Origin: Cellvibrionales bacterium UBA1854
GTDB lineage: Bacteria; Pseudomonadota; Gammaproteobacteria; Pseudomonadales; Porticoccaceae
NCBI GenBank assembly: GCA_002338445.1
Contig: DDII01000009.1
Location: 1-29,565, forward strand
Direction: 5' to 3'
Length of the DNA stretch: 29,565 bases
The notes under the pieces are model-generated. The model made no database searches and was not told where the DNA came from. It was given only the letters and a program-made list of their open reading frames with translations. Below are positions 1 through 8,650 of this stretch, in pieces. The first letter of the stretch is position 1. Each line of letters begins with the position of its first letter. The position numbers and the translations under genes are program-made.

Positions 1-539
1 GCGCCAATCGTATCTGCTAAAACCAATCTATCTGCACCAGCTTCTGATAATTTATCCACTAAATCTACCGTAACGGCAGGATTAACATTCCCCTCAAATG
101 GACACCCAAACGCGACAGATATAGTCGCAGTTGTTTTGATATGGTCACACATCGCCTGCTTTGTGATCTTGATAGCAGACTGTTGTGCCTCTTCCATGGT
201 CATACCCACATTGCTGTTTGCCATTGAATCACTTGCATAAACAACTAAAACGACATTTTTTATCCCTACACTACGCGCCAATTGATAGCCCTTAAAATTC
301 GGGACCAATGCAAAATAATCAACCTGAGTATTGACGCCCAGCAAATTAAAAAGCAAATCAGTATCTGCCATCGTGGGAACTGCCCGAGGAGACACGAAGC
401 TACCTATCTCTAAGGAGGTAATGCCAGCCTTGATGAGCGATTTTATTAAGTCCGCCCTTTCGCTTACCGAAAGTGCTTTCGGTAAGTTTTGAAGACCATC
501 ACGTGGACCAACATCTGTTATGATAATATTTTCAGCCAT
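1..539 (-). CDS. mvaB: Hydroxymethylglutaryl-CoA lyase, 5' part (cut by window edge)
   Basis: Cleaves (S)-3-hydroxy-3-methylglutaryl-CoA to acetyl-CoA and acetoacetate, the last step of leucine degradation, in the cytoplasm. The first 179 residues are visible. The protein opens with the HMGL-like TIM-barrel strand DVGPRDGLQN (about residues 9-18), whose Arg-Asp pair is the catalytic and metal-binding motif of the family. SFVSPRAVPTMADT follows at about residues 47-60, and the barrel motif AFGCPFEGNV lies near residue 140. The visible end, LADTIGA, matches the strand that precedes the family's metal-binding histidines. The ATG complementary to 537-539 is the only sensible start because the first beta strand follows directly. 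The C-terminal part, with the expected catalytic cysteine loop, lies outside the window. A related HMGL-like lyase or aldolase cannot be fully excluded. It is divergent from gltB, with a shared 570-bp regulatory region. Confidence 0.88.
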   Translation of the reverse strand, partial: MAENIIITDVGPRDGLQNLPKALSVSERADLIKSLIKAGITSLEIGSFVSPRAVPTMADTDLLFNLLGVNTQVDYFALVPNFKGYQLARSVGIKNVVLVVYASDSMANSNVGMTMEEAQQSAIKITKQAMCDHIKTTATISVAFGCPFEGNVNPAVTVDLVDKLSEAGADRLVLADTIG

Positions 540-606
540 AAAGAAATACTCCGTTTGATACTCAGTACATTGTGACTTTTGGCAGTCTTTTATGCGGTAT
601 ATTCTG

Positions 607-661
607 ATAATGTTTAGTAACAACATTATATCACTGTGACCATCATCATAATTAACATTAT
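607..661. repeat. AACATTAT half-site dyad plus third copy (candidate operator)
   Basis: ATAATGTT (607-614) and AACATTAT (622-629) form a perfect 8-bp inverted repeat around a 7-nt spacer. A further direct copy AACATTAT lies at 654-661. The dyad overlaps the candidate -10 element of mvaB, so it is placed where a repressor or dual regulator would bind. A TGTGA-N6-TCATA sequence at 635-650 resembles a CRP half-site pair. The bound regulator is not identifiable from sequence. Confidence 0.4.
625..633 (-). promoter_or_regulatory. Candidate extended -10 promoter of mvaB
   Basis: Read on the minus strand, this is TGATATAAT: a perfect TATAAT (complement of 625-630) preceded by the extended -10 dinucleotide TG. 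The predicted transcript would start near 618 and carry a leader of about 80 nt before the mvaB ATG at 539. No good -35 hexamer is visible, as is common for extended -10 promoters. Confidence 0.4.
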
Positions 662-851
662 CCGAATCAGTTTGAGCGTCAGCAAGGTTCTTTTAATTAA
701 ACAGTTTTTTCGTAAAAAAATTGATATGTTATTGGCTGCAACATAAAACTTTTAAAAAAAAATGAAACTTATTACCTTTCTTATTCTGTATCTCTACAAA
801 AAGCTTCCTTAATTAACTAACATCCTTCATAAGGGACCGTTTTATCTGAGC

Positions 852-879
852 TTGACTTTACCAGAACCAATGGTATTGT
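852..879 (+). promoter_or_regulatory. Candidate sigma-70 promoter upstream of gltB
   Basis: TTGACT (852-857) and TATTGT (874-879) are separated by 16 nt. Transcription would start near 886 and yield a leader of roughly 230 nt containing the hairpin at 1005-1027. A second, weaker match is TTAGAG (1037-1042) and GATAAT (1059-1064), 16 nt apart, which would start downstream of the hairpin. Both are pattern matches only. Confidence 0.3.
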
Positions 880-1004
880 TCGGTCACTGAAGCCCTATTT
901 CTGAAGGTTTCCCCGCAAAATGCCTTATCGCAATAGGTCGATTTTGTAGCAAATTACGTATCACTTTTGTAATCATAGGGCACAAGGAGCTCCTCTATCC
1001 AACC

Positions 1005-1027
1005 GACGACGGCGTCGTCCAGTTTTT
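1005..1027 (+). terminator. Terminator-like hairpin in the gltB leader
   Basis: GACGAC (1005-1010) and GTCGTC (1014-1019) pair perfectly around a GGC loop. CAG and five T residues (1023-1027) follow. It lies about 90 nt upstream of gltB on the same strand, so it could attenuate transcription from the upstream promoter rather than end a gene. The stem is short but GC-rich. Confidence 0.35.
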
Positions 1028-1062
1028 AGCACAAAGTTAGAGGATTTAGGTTATAACGGATA

Positions 1063-1113
1063 ATGCAAGAGTCAGCAAACAAAGCGATCACACTTTATGG
1101 CAGTGAAATTTAA
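1063..1113 (+). CDS. Possible 16-residue leader peptide of gltB
   Basis: An ATG at 1063 opens MQESANKAITLYGSEI and ends with TAA at 1111-1113. The gltB ATG follows with no intervening base (TAAATG). gltB has no recognisable Shine-Dalgarno sequence of its own, so re-initiation from this ORF could supply its translation. The leader also lacks a strong Shine-Dalgarno; the nearest AGG is 12 nt upstream. The peptide has no run of a single amino acid that would suggest classical attenuation. The reading frame is the same as gltB, but an in-frame stop separates them, so it is not an N-terminal extension. It may be fortuitous. Confidence 0.25.
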   Translation: MQESANKAITLYGSEI

Positions 1114-4100
1114 ATGGTTGAAGTGAACAGTAAAGTACCTACTAACAAGCGTTTGGACGGGCACAGAGGGTTCCCAAAAAGTTCCGGCTTGTATTCATCT
1201 GATCTAGAGAAAGAGTCTTGCGGAGTCGGTTTCGTTGCAAACATTCGCGGAGAATCCAGCCATCAAATGATGCTGGACGCCTATCATCTGAATTCACGGA
1301 TGGACCACCGCGGTGGCTGTGGCTTCGAGGAAAATACGGGTGATGGCGCAGGAATCTTGACGGCAATACCTCACAATTTTTTTAAGTCTATATCCGAAGA
1401 ACTGGGGTTTAACTTGCCTCAAAAAGGAAGTTATGCAGTCGGCAATATTTTTTTACCTACCGACAATAATGAAAGAGCATTCTGTAAAAAACATATAGAG
1501 AACGTTGTTGGTAAGTATAACCAAAAGTTTATTGCTTGGAGAAAGGTTCCAACAGATCCATTGACAGCAAATATTGGTCCAGCAGCGCTCGATGCGATGC
1601 CCGAGATCGAACAAATGTTTATCGGATCGAATGAGGAGAGCTCTAAAGAATTTGAAAGAATGTTATACCTTATAAGAAAAAGTTTTACCGCCGAACTTAG
1701 ACAAAATGTGATGCTTAAACAACGTGATCTCGTGTATGCTTGTACTCTATCTTCCAAGACAATTGTTTACAAGGGCATGCTCACTCCCGCGCAAGTTTTC
1801 CCTTTTTATCCAGATCTAACCGATGCAAGATACGCTACACACCTGGCTATGGTGCATTCTCGTTTTAGCACGAACACATTCCCGTCATGGGACAGAGCTC
1901 AGCCCAATAGGTATATGAGCCACAATGGAGAGATCAACACGTTACGTGGTAACAAAAACCAAATGGCTGCTAGGGAAGGTAACGTTCACTCTGACTTGTT
2001 CGGCAGTGAAATTAAAAAGCTATTTCCGATTATTGAGCCTGATTGCTCAGACTCAGGGTCGCTGGATAATGTGTTAGAATTTTTAATGATGTCAGGGCGT
2101 AGTTTGCAAGAGGCTGTCGTGATGACAGTTCCCGAGGCCTGGCAATCAGATTCGAACATGGATGCTGAAAAGAGAGCGTTTTATGAGTATCACTCAGCTC
2201 TTATGGAACCTTGGGATGGACCTGCGTCTATTGCATTTTGTGATGGAGACTATATTGGAGCGGTTTTAGACCGAAATGGCCTGCGACCAAGTCGTTATTA
2301 CATTACTTACGACGACAGGGTAATCATGGCCTCCGAGGTGGGGGTTTTAGCAGTCGAGCCGTCAAACATCAAATTCAAAGGGCGTTTACAGCCTGGAAAA
2401 ATGTTCTTAATCGATTTCGAAGAAGGTCGTATGGTGCCCGATGATGAATTAAAGCACGAGTTTGCCCGCAAGCATCCTTATGCAGAGTGGCTTTCAAATC
2501 AAGTTCTAAATCTTGAAACACTCGTGAAGGAAAATTCTGTTGAGCCCCCTCGGCCAACGCAGCTGTTACAGCGAATGCAGGCCTTTGGGTATACCGTCGA
2601 GACCATGGAGTTCATGTTAATACCCTTGGTGAATGAAGCGCGAGATCCACTCGGTTCGATGGGTAACGATTCAGCTCTGGCCTGCTTATCGGAAAAGTCA
2701 AGGATGTCATATGATTACTTCAAACAGCTATTTGCTCAAATCACTAACCCTCCTATAGATTCAATCCGAGAAGAAGTAGTGATGTCGCTCCAATGTTTTA
2801 TTGGACCGGAGCAAAATGTCTTGGAGTACTCAGAGGAACATGCCAACCGATTGAAGTTAGAAACGCCAATACTGTCGAACCAAGAATTAGATGCGCTAAG
2901 GAACATCAATCACAGAGGATGGAAATCGAAAGTCATTGATATTACATTCGAAAAGAAATCGGGTCCTCAGGGTATGATGAAATGTATTCATGCAATATGT
3001 GAATTAGCATCTGAAGCAATAGCAAAGGGCTATTCTTTGATAATACTATCTGATAGAGAGCTCGGTGCCGACAGGATGGCATTGAGCTCTCTCATAGCTT
3101 GTGGCGCAGTTCATCACCATCTTGTGAGCAACCATGAAAGGGCGCGCATCGGTATTATTCTGGAGTCCGGTGAGGCACGAGAGGTCCATCACCATTGTCT
3201 TTTGACGGGATATGGAGCAGACGCAATAAACCCTTACATAGCCTTCGAGGCACTGGTTCAGGCTAGAGAGGACGGCCTTATTGAGGGGAGTCGCTATCCA
3301 AATATGGAATCGATAGTGAATGCTTATAAAAAGGGTGTCGCAAAAGGGATGCTTAAGGTGATGGCCAAAATGGGTATATCAACCCTACAATCCTACAAAG
3401 GGGCGCAGATATTTGAGGCGGTGGGTCTGGCAGACGATATCATTTCTCTCTGCTTTGTGGGGACAGCAAGTAGAGTTCAGGGTGTGAATTTTAACATACT
3501 GTATGAGGAAATGTGCCAGCGGCACGAACTAGGTTTCCCGCAGCGAGACGTCAACCTCATTGAGGTGCTTCCGAACCCCGGAGACTTTCATTGGAGGCGC
3601 GGCGGGGAGACACACATGTGGGATCCGAAAAGTATTTCCTCCCTTCAGGTAGCTGCTCGTACCAATGATCAGCAAGCCTATTGGGAGTTCGCAAAACATG
3701 CCAATGACCATTCAACCCGAAGCGCAACCTTCAGAGGATTATTAAGATTTAAAGACAATTCAGTTGAATCTATTCCACTCGATTCGGTTGAGCCAGCATC
3801 GGAAATAGTGAAAAGGTTTTGTACAGGTGCCATGAGCCTTGGTTCTATTTCCTCTGAAAGTCACGAGGCTCTCGCTATTGCCATGAATAGGCTCGGCGGT
3901 AAATCTAATACCGGTGAGGGTGGAGAAGATGAGCGCCGGTTTCTACCAATGGCTAATGGTGACTCTAAGAGATCAGCCATCAAACAGGTAGCATCAGGGC
4001 GCTTCGGGGTGACAATGTGGTATCTTGCTAACTCTGATGAAATCCAAATCAAAATTGTTCAAGGTGCCAAACCCGGTGAAGGTGGTGAGTTACCGGGAGG

Positions 4101-5712
4101 AAAAGTTGATGAAACTATTGCTAAAATAAGATATTCGACACCCGGTGTGGGGCTCATCAGCCCTCCGCCGCACCATGACGTTTACTCAATTGAAGACATA
4201 GCGCAGCTCATCCATGACCTCAAAAATTGCAATCCTAACGCGCGAATTAGCGTGAAGTTGGGTTCTGAAATTGGGGTCGGCACCATCGCTGCCGGTGTGA
4301 CGAAAGCTAAGACAGATCACCTTGTAATAGCAGGACATGATGGAGGTACAGGCGCGTCTCCGTTGACTTCCATTAAGCACGCAGGACTCCCATGGGAACT
4401 GGGCATTGCCGAGACTCATCAGACTTTGGTGATGAATAATCTTCGCTCACGTGTGGTTTTACAGACCGACGGACAAATTAAAACTGGACGTGATGCAGCT
4501 ATTGCAATTCTGCTGGGGGCTGAAGAAATAGGTTTGTCTACAGCCCCTTTGGTTACGCTCGGCTGCGTCATGATGCGAAAGTGCCACCTAAACACGTGCC
4601 CGGTTGGCATCGCGACCCAAGATGCCGATTTGCGCAAGAAATTTTCAGGACAACCCGAATTTGTCGTCAACTATTTATTTATGGTTGCCGAGGAAATGCG
4701 TCTGATTATGGCTAGCCTTGGGCTCAAAACTGTAAATTCAATGGTTGGACGTGTTGATCTACTGGACACCCATGTGGCCCATGATCATTGGAAATCTAAG
4801 GGAGTTGACCTTTCTAAGATGCTCTCGCCTGCCAAGATCATTTACGAGAATACAGAGGTGCGATGTGTATTTGAGCAAGATCACGGCCTTGATAAAGCGT
4901 TGGACCATCAACTTATTAAACTTGCCAAGCCTGCCCTTGAGACTGGTCAGCTAGTCGAATTTGAGCTACCTATAGTGAACACCAACCGAGTAGTGGGCAC
5001 GATGCTCTCGCATGAAGTTGCCAAAGTAACGAATGGAAACATGTTAAAAGACGATAGCATAAAGGTTAAGTTAACTGGCTCCGCCGGTCAATCATTGGGA
5101 GCTTGGCTGGTGAAAGGGATTACCCTCCAAGTTGATGGAGACGCAAATGACTATGTGGGTAAAGGTTTATCGGGCGGCAAAATTATTATTCGACCGCCAG
5201 AAGAAAGTACATTTCGCGCTGAAGAGAATGTTATTTTAGGAAATGTAGCTCTGTATGGCGCGACTTCAGGCGAGGCTTATTTCAGAGGTATTGCTGCGGA
5301 ACGTTTTTGCGTTAGAAACAGTGGAGCAAAGGCAGTTGTAGAGGGTGTAGGTGACCATGGTTGCGAGTATATGACGGGCGGAAGGGTAGCCATTCTTGGA
5401 CCAACTGGAAGGAATTTTGGCGCTGGTATGAGTGGTGGCATAGCATATGTTTGGGACAGAGACGGACAATTCCCAAGGTTATGTAACACTGGAACACTTG
5501 AGCTTGAAGCACTAGAGGAACAAGACGATATCAAAGAATTAAAAAAAATGATTAGAAACCATTTGCTGTACACGGGGTCGGAGGTTGCGAGAAGAATCTT
5601 GGGTAATTGGGATACTGAGCGTAGATTTTTTTCTAAAGTCATGCCAACCGACTATAAACGAGTACTTTCGGAAATTGGTGAAAAAAAATCCCAGAAACAA
5701 GCAATTGGTTAA
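1114..5712 (+). CDS. gltB: Glutamate synthase (NADPH) large subunit
   Basis: Produces two glutamates from glutamine and 2-oxoglutarate in the GS-GOGAT ammonia-assimilation cycle; cytoplasmic, complexed with GltD. At 1532 residues it is full length. Cys36 in ESCGVGF is the N-terminal nucleophile of the class II glutaminase domain (36 to about 430), so a 35-residue propeptide should be removed, as known for this family. The conserved glutaminase stretch RFSTNTFPSWDRAQPN follows. A central domain (about 480-770) links to the FMN-binding synthase barrel (about 835-1200) with GEGGEDERR and PGEGGELPGGKV. Cys1151, Cys1157 and Cys1162 ligate the 3Fe-4S cluster. A GXGXG beta-helix domain (about 1275-1465) closes the protein. 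No Shine-Dalgarno is visible before the ATG; the upstream short ORF ends exactly at it. gltD follows after 24 nt. Confidence 0.97.
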   Translation: MVEVNSKVPTNKRLDGHRGFPKSSGLYSSDLEKESCGVGFVANIRGESSHQMMLDAYHLNSRMDHRGGCGFEENTGDGAGILTAIPHNFFKSISEELGFNLPQKGSYAVGNIFLPTDNNERAFCKKHIENVVGKYNQKFIAWRKVPTDPLTANIGPAALDAMPEIEQMFIGSNEESSKEFERMLYLIRKSFTAELRQNVMLKQRDLVYACTLSSKTIVYKGMLTPAQVFPFYPDLTDARYATHLAMVHSRFSTNTFPSWDRAQPNRYMSHNGEINTLRGNKNQMAAREGNVHSDLFGSEIKKLFPIIEPDCSDSGSLDNVLEFLMMSGRSLQEAVVMTVPEAWQSDSNMDAEKRAFYEYHSALMEPWDGPASIAFCDGDYIGAVLDRNGLRPSRYYITYDDRVIMASEVGVLAVEPSNIKFKGRLQPGKMFLIDFEEGRMVPDDELKHEFARKHPYAEWLSNQVLNLETLVKENSVEPPRPTQLLQRMQAFGYTVETMEFMLIPLVNEARDPLGSMGNDSALACLSEKSRMSYDYFKQLFAQITNPPIDSIREEVVMSLQCFIGPEQNVLEYSEEHANRLKLETPILSNQELDALRNINHRGWKSKVIDITFEKKSGPQGMMKCIHAICELASEAIAKGYSLIILSDRELGADRMALSSLIACGAVHHHLVSNHERARIGIILESGEAREVHHHCLLTGYGADAINPYIAFEALVQAREDGLIEGSRYPNMESIVNAYKKGVAKGMLKVMAKMGISTLQSYKGAQIFEAVGLADDIISLCFVGTASRVQGVNFNILYEEMCQRHELGFPQRDVNLIEVLPNPGDFHWRRGGETHMWDPKSISSLQVAARTNDQQAYWEFAKHANDHSTRSATFRGLLRFKDNSVESIPLDSVEPASEIVKRFCTGAMSLGSISSESHEALAIAMNRLGGKSNTGEGGEDERRFLPMANGDSKRSAIKQVASGRFGVTMWYLANSDEIQIKIVQGAKPGEGGELPGGKVDETIAKIRYSTPGVGLISPPPHHDVYSIEDIAQLIHDLKNCNPNARISVKLGSEIGVGTIAAGVTKAKTDHLVIAGHDGGTGASPLTSIKHAGLPWELGIAETHQTLVMNNLRSRVVLQTDGQIKTGRDAAIAILLGAEEIGLSTAPLVTLGCVMMRKCHLNTCPVGIATQDADLRKKFSGQPEFVVNYLFMVAEEMRLIMASLGLKTVNSMVGRVDLLDTHVAHDHWKSKGVDLSKMLSPAKIIYENTEVRCVFEQDHGLDKALDHQLIKLAKPALETGQLVEFELPIVNTNRVVGTMLSHEVAKVTNGNMLKDDSIKVKLTGSAGQSLGAWLVKGITLQVDGDANDYVGKGLSGGKIIIRPPEESTFRAEENVILGNVALYGATSGEAYFRGIAAERFCVRNSGAKAVVEGVGDHGCEYMTGGRVAILGPTGRNFGAGMSGGIAYVWDRDGQFPRLCNTGTLELEALEEQDDIKELKKMIRNHLLYTGSEVARRILGNWDTERRFFSKVMPTDYKRVLSEIGEKKSQKQAIG

Positions 5713-5736
5713 TTAGAAAGAGGCTGAGGAACTAAA

Positions 5737-7176
5737 ATGGGAAAAGTCACAGGTTTCAAAGAATTTGATAGAGTCGTCGAACCCTATAGGTCTCCATCGG
5801 CAAGGATTACTGATTTTAAAGAAATATATACTCCGCACGATGAGGATCATCTCAAAACGCAGGGTTCGCGCTGTATGAATTGTGGGGTGCCTTTCTGTCA
5901 ATCAAACAATGGTTGTCCTGTATACAATTTAATTCCAGAATGGAATGATCTGGTATACAAGGGTCGCTGGAAAGAGGCGCTGGACAGGTTACACAAAACC
6001 AATAATTTTCCGGAATTTACTGGGAGGGTGTGCCCAGCACCTTGTGAGGGCGCGTGTGTTTTAGGGATAACCAGCCCCCCAGTAACCATTAAAAATCTCG
6101 AGAACGCCATTATTGACAGGGGCTTTGATGAAGGTTGGGTAATACCAAAACCGCCAGAGCATCGTACAGGAAAATCAGTAGCTATAGTTGGCTCTGGGCC
6201 TGCAGGGCTAGCCGCGGCGGCTCAACTCAATCAGGCAGGACATACCGTCGTAGTATATGAACGAGACGATCGTATTGGCGGGCTGCTGATGTACGGTATC
6301 CCAAACATGAAACTTGATAAAAATATCGTTGAGCGGCGGGTACAGTTATTACGTGAAGAGGGTGTAAAGTTTAGGTGTAACACCGATATTGGTAAGGATC
6401 TGCCAATTCAGCAACTTCTCAAGAACAATGATGCTGTGGTATTAGCTACGGGTGCAACAAAACCACGTGACTTGAATATTCCGGGGAGAAAAGGGCGGGG
6501 TGTACACTTCGCAATGGAATTCCTGACGTACAACACAAAAAGTTACCTCGATTCGGAGCTTGACGATGGCCATTTTATCTCTGCCAAAGACAAAAACGTG
6601 ATAGTTATCGGTGGTGGCGATACCGGAACTGATTGTATTGGCACATCACTCCGCCATGGTTGTAAATCGTTGGCAAACTTCGAGTTGTTCCCTCAAAATC
6701 CCTCAGATAGAACTTCTGACAATCCTTGGCCACTCTGGCCAAAAATACACCGAATCGACTACGGTCATGCTGAAGCAGCAGAGCATTTTGGTTCAGATCC
6801 AAGGAAGTACTCTGTCAGCAGTAAAGAAATACTGAGGAATGACGATGGATCTGTGAGGGGAATCCTCACAGTATCCGTGGACTCGCAGCTCAAAGAAATT
6901 CCAGGTTCACAAAGGTTTTGGGAAGCTGACCTCATATTACTTGCAATGGGTTTTCTGCAACCTGAACATTACATCAACGAAAGTTTGGGAGCTGAAACGG
7001 ACTCACGCGGAAACTTTTTAGCAAATAAAATCAACTACAGAACCAATATCGACAAGTTGTACGCAGCAGCTGATTGTCGACGAGGTCAAGATCTAGTGGT
7101 GAGGGCGATAAATGAAGGCAGAGAGGTAGCCAGGGAGATTGATAGGGATCTGATGGGTAGCACAAATCTTCCGTAA
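5737..7176 (+). CDS. gltD: Glutamate synthase (NADPH) small subunit
   Basis: Transfers electrons from NADPH through FAD and iron-sulfur clusters to the FMN of GltB. It has 479 residues, the usual length. The N-terminal ferredoxin-like domain carries two cysteine sets: Cys46, Cys49, Cys54 and Cys60 (CMNCGVPFC then GCPVYN), and Cys99, Cys103 and Cys107 (CPAPCEGAC), which bind 4Fe-4S clusters. The FAD dinucleotide fold starts with VGSGPAGLAAA at about 151-161. A second Rossmann motif, VIVIGGGDTGTD, near residue 289 binds NADPH. The C-terminal AADCRRGQDLVVRAINEGR is the family's flavin-contacting end. AGGCTGAGGA just upstream provides a Shine-Dalgarno. It lies 24 nt after gltB and is clearly cotranscribed. 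No strong terminator is visible in the 105 bp downstream. Confidence 0.97.
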   Translation: MGKVTGFKEFDRVVEPYRSPSARITDFKEIYTPHDEDHLKTQGSRCMNCGVPFCQSNNGCPVYNLIPEWNDLVYKGRWKEALDRLHKTNNFPEFTGRVCPAPCEGACVLGITSPPVTIKNLENAIIDRGFDEGWVIPKPPEHRTGKSVAIVGSGPAGLAAAAQLNQAGHTVVVYERDDRIGGLLMYGIPNMKLDKNIVERRVQLLREEGVKFRCNTDIGKDLPIQQLLKNNDAVVLATGATKPRDLNIPGRKGRGVHFAMEFLTYNTKSYLDSELDDGHFISAKDKNVIVIGGGDTGTDCIGTSLRHGCKSLANFELFPQNPSDRTSDNPWPLWPKIHRIDYGHAEAAEHFGSDPRKYSVSSKEILRNDDGSVRGILTVSVDSQLKEIPGSQRFWEADLILLAMGFLQPEHYINESLGAETDSRGNFLANKINYRTNIDKLYAAADCRRGQDLVVRAINEGREVAREIDRDLMGSTNLP

Positions 7177-7281
7177 TCTTTATCCCCCGAAATAAAAGTG
7201 TTCCCATCAACTCTATCTACCAACAAGCGTGCTTAAAATCTACGCAATCAAGGCGACCATCAGTGGTAGCATGGATAACGC

Positions 7282-8325
7282 CTAAATGCCCGACCACAAT
7301 TCTTCGCACCCTGTGCCAGAAAAAAGCTCATTAACAATACTTCGATCAAAATCACCCATCGATGTATATCCTGCTCTAATGTGATTTAAACACTTAGCCT
7401 GATATGAAAATGTGCTCTGCTCCCAATGCATCCCGTCAATTTCGGCCTCCCATACCAATTGTCCAGCCTTTTTGGCGGAATAATTTGCCAATAATGCGGG
7501 GACGTAGACTCGTCCAACCTCTCTCAAAATTTGCTTTAGAGTGGAGGGTATGCCCTCTACCGAGATCCAATCATCATCATCGGGCTCTAAACCAGATTGA
7601 TCCTCCATGAGACCTGTGTAAACTACAGCACGGGGACTTTTTTTGTGTGAAAGGTTGCGCGGGGTAGGATCTAAGCCAATAAGCTGAGTCAGTTGTCCAT
7701 ACATTGCAAAGTCAGAGGCTCCTGGTCTTCCCCCGAGTAGAAACGGCTGCTCTATGAGGTGAGCTTCAAGTAATTCAAGTAACCGAACATAACTGCTCTC
7801 TATAATGTGAGCTGTCGTTTCGTTCGATCCGACAATACCAAGTCTGCTAATTTGTCTATCCATTATAAAAGCTTTTGCAACAGCCCATTCGTCATAAGAC
7901 TGACGAATATCATCATAGAGAGGCAAGAGTGTCCCCGCGTTATCAGCATCTTTTCGGAAGTGCCATCGAAAATGAAACATGCACTTAGTGACCCACTCGT
8001 CGGCAAAATCCTCTAGCAAATAATCAACAAATGCGAGCCATCCACTTTTTGGAATCACAGAACGGGGCAAATGCTCGGTCTCAAGTCTACGCATTATTGG
8101 AGTCGAATCACAAACAACCTCTAAGTCACCACGCGAACTTTGGAGTAACAACATGGGCAATAAAAGCACTTTCGGTTCATCAAGCCCTAATTCTTTGAGT
8201 GACTTTTTAGGATCACCCCACAACATTTTGTAGGGGATGCGTCTATACCTAAGTAGAGCCAGCATCTTTCTTGTGTAAGGAGATGGTATTGCACCAAGCA
8301 ACTGTATCGGGGATTTCTGAGCCAT
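7282..8325 (-). CDS. Glutathione S-transferase-like protein
   Basis: 347 residues. The N-terminal part has the thioredoxin-like fold of GSTs: IQLLGAIPSPYTRKML (about 7-22) is the first strand, catalytic loop and helix, and VVCDSTPIMRRLE (about 70-82) contains the cis-Pro/DST glutathione-contacting segment. The C-terminal helical domain contains FLLGGRPGASDFAMYGQL (about 195-212), the N-capping box region typical of GST folding. About 100 extra residues after this extend beyond a normal 200-220-residue GST. The likely role is glutathione-dependent transfer or a non-catalytic GST-fold function; substrate unknown. It is convergent with gltD and divergent from the acyl-CoA synthetase gene. No strong Shine-Dalgarno precedes the ATG. 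Confidence 0.75.
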   Translation of the reverse strand: MAQKSPIQLLGAIPSPYTRKMLALLRYRRIPYKMLWGDPKKSLKELGLDEPKVLLLPMLLLQSSRGDLEVVCDSTPIMRRLETEHLPRSVIPKSGWLAFVDYLLEDFADEWVTKCMFHFRWHFRKDADNAGTLLPLYDDIRQSYDEWAVAKAFIMDRQISRLGIVGSNETTAHIIESSYVRLLELLEAHLIEQPFLLGGRPGASDFAMYGQLTQLIGLDPTPRNLSHKKSPRAVVYTGLMEDQSGLEPDDDDWISVEGIPSTLKQILREVGRVYVPALLANYSAKKAGQLVWEAEIDGMHWEQSTFSYQAKCLNHIRAGYTSMGDFDRSIVNELFSGTGCEELWSGI

Positions 8326-8650
8326 TATTTAACTATCACTATCATATAAAGATTAGTATTACACCTAATTCATGGTTCTAAACTTTTTAACAAATGCAGA
8401 ATGCCACCTCAATATTAGAAAAATAATAACCACCTGATATAGCATACTTGAATTTCAACCGATTAAATGTGACCATCTTGTCCAGATTGTAGAAAAAATA
8501 AAATCGCTATGCCAAAATAATTGCACAAGTAGAGGGTAAGAAAATGGCGATATTCATATTCTTCCTGACTGCTGTGCTTGTTATTTTGACATAAAAATAA
8601 TTCAAATTTCGTCAAATACTAGCTTGTTTCCCTCACCGTATTGAGAAGTT
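8326..8650. other. Divergent AT-rich intergenic region
   Basis: 325 bp between the GST-like gene and the acyl-CoA synthetase gene. It must contain both promoters, but I see no convincing -35/-10 pair; a perfect TTGACA at 8586-8591 has no good -10 at the normal distance. The only gene-like element is a very short hydrophobic ORF at 8544-8594, listed separately. Confidence 0.5.
8544..8594 (+). CDS. Possible 16-residue hydrophobic micro-ORF
   Basis: The ATG at 8544 opens MAIFIFFLTAVLVILT and ends at TAA. GAGGG lies 7 nt upstream, a good Shine-Dalgarno spacing. The peptide is almost entirely hydrophobic, long enough to span or insert in a membrane, and resembles type I toxin peptides and small membrane peptides only in that general character. 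It lies 56 nt upstream of the acyl-CoA synthetase start on the same strand. It could be a leader peptide, a membrane micropeptide or chance in AT-rich DNA. Confidence 0.2.
   Translation: MAIFIFFLTAVLVILT

Larger units (their letters stand above)
540..1113. other. Divergent intergenic region between mvaB and gltB
   Basis: This 574-bp stretch has no substantial ORF. It holds a candidate extended -10 promoter for mvaB, an 8-bp dyad and a third copy of its half-site, a candidate promoter at 852-879 facing gltB, a 10-bp palindrome AGGAGCTCCT at 985-994, a terminator-like hairpin at 1005-1027, and a possible short leader ORF ending immediately before gltB. Each is listed separately. The rest is AT-rich and I see nothing else in it. 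Confidence 0.7.

Noticed and set aside
5277..5642. Minus-strand 121-residue ORF within gltB
   Set aside because: Antisense to the well-conserved GXGXG domain of GltB; a shadow.
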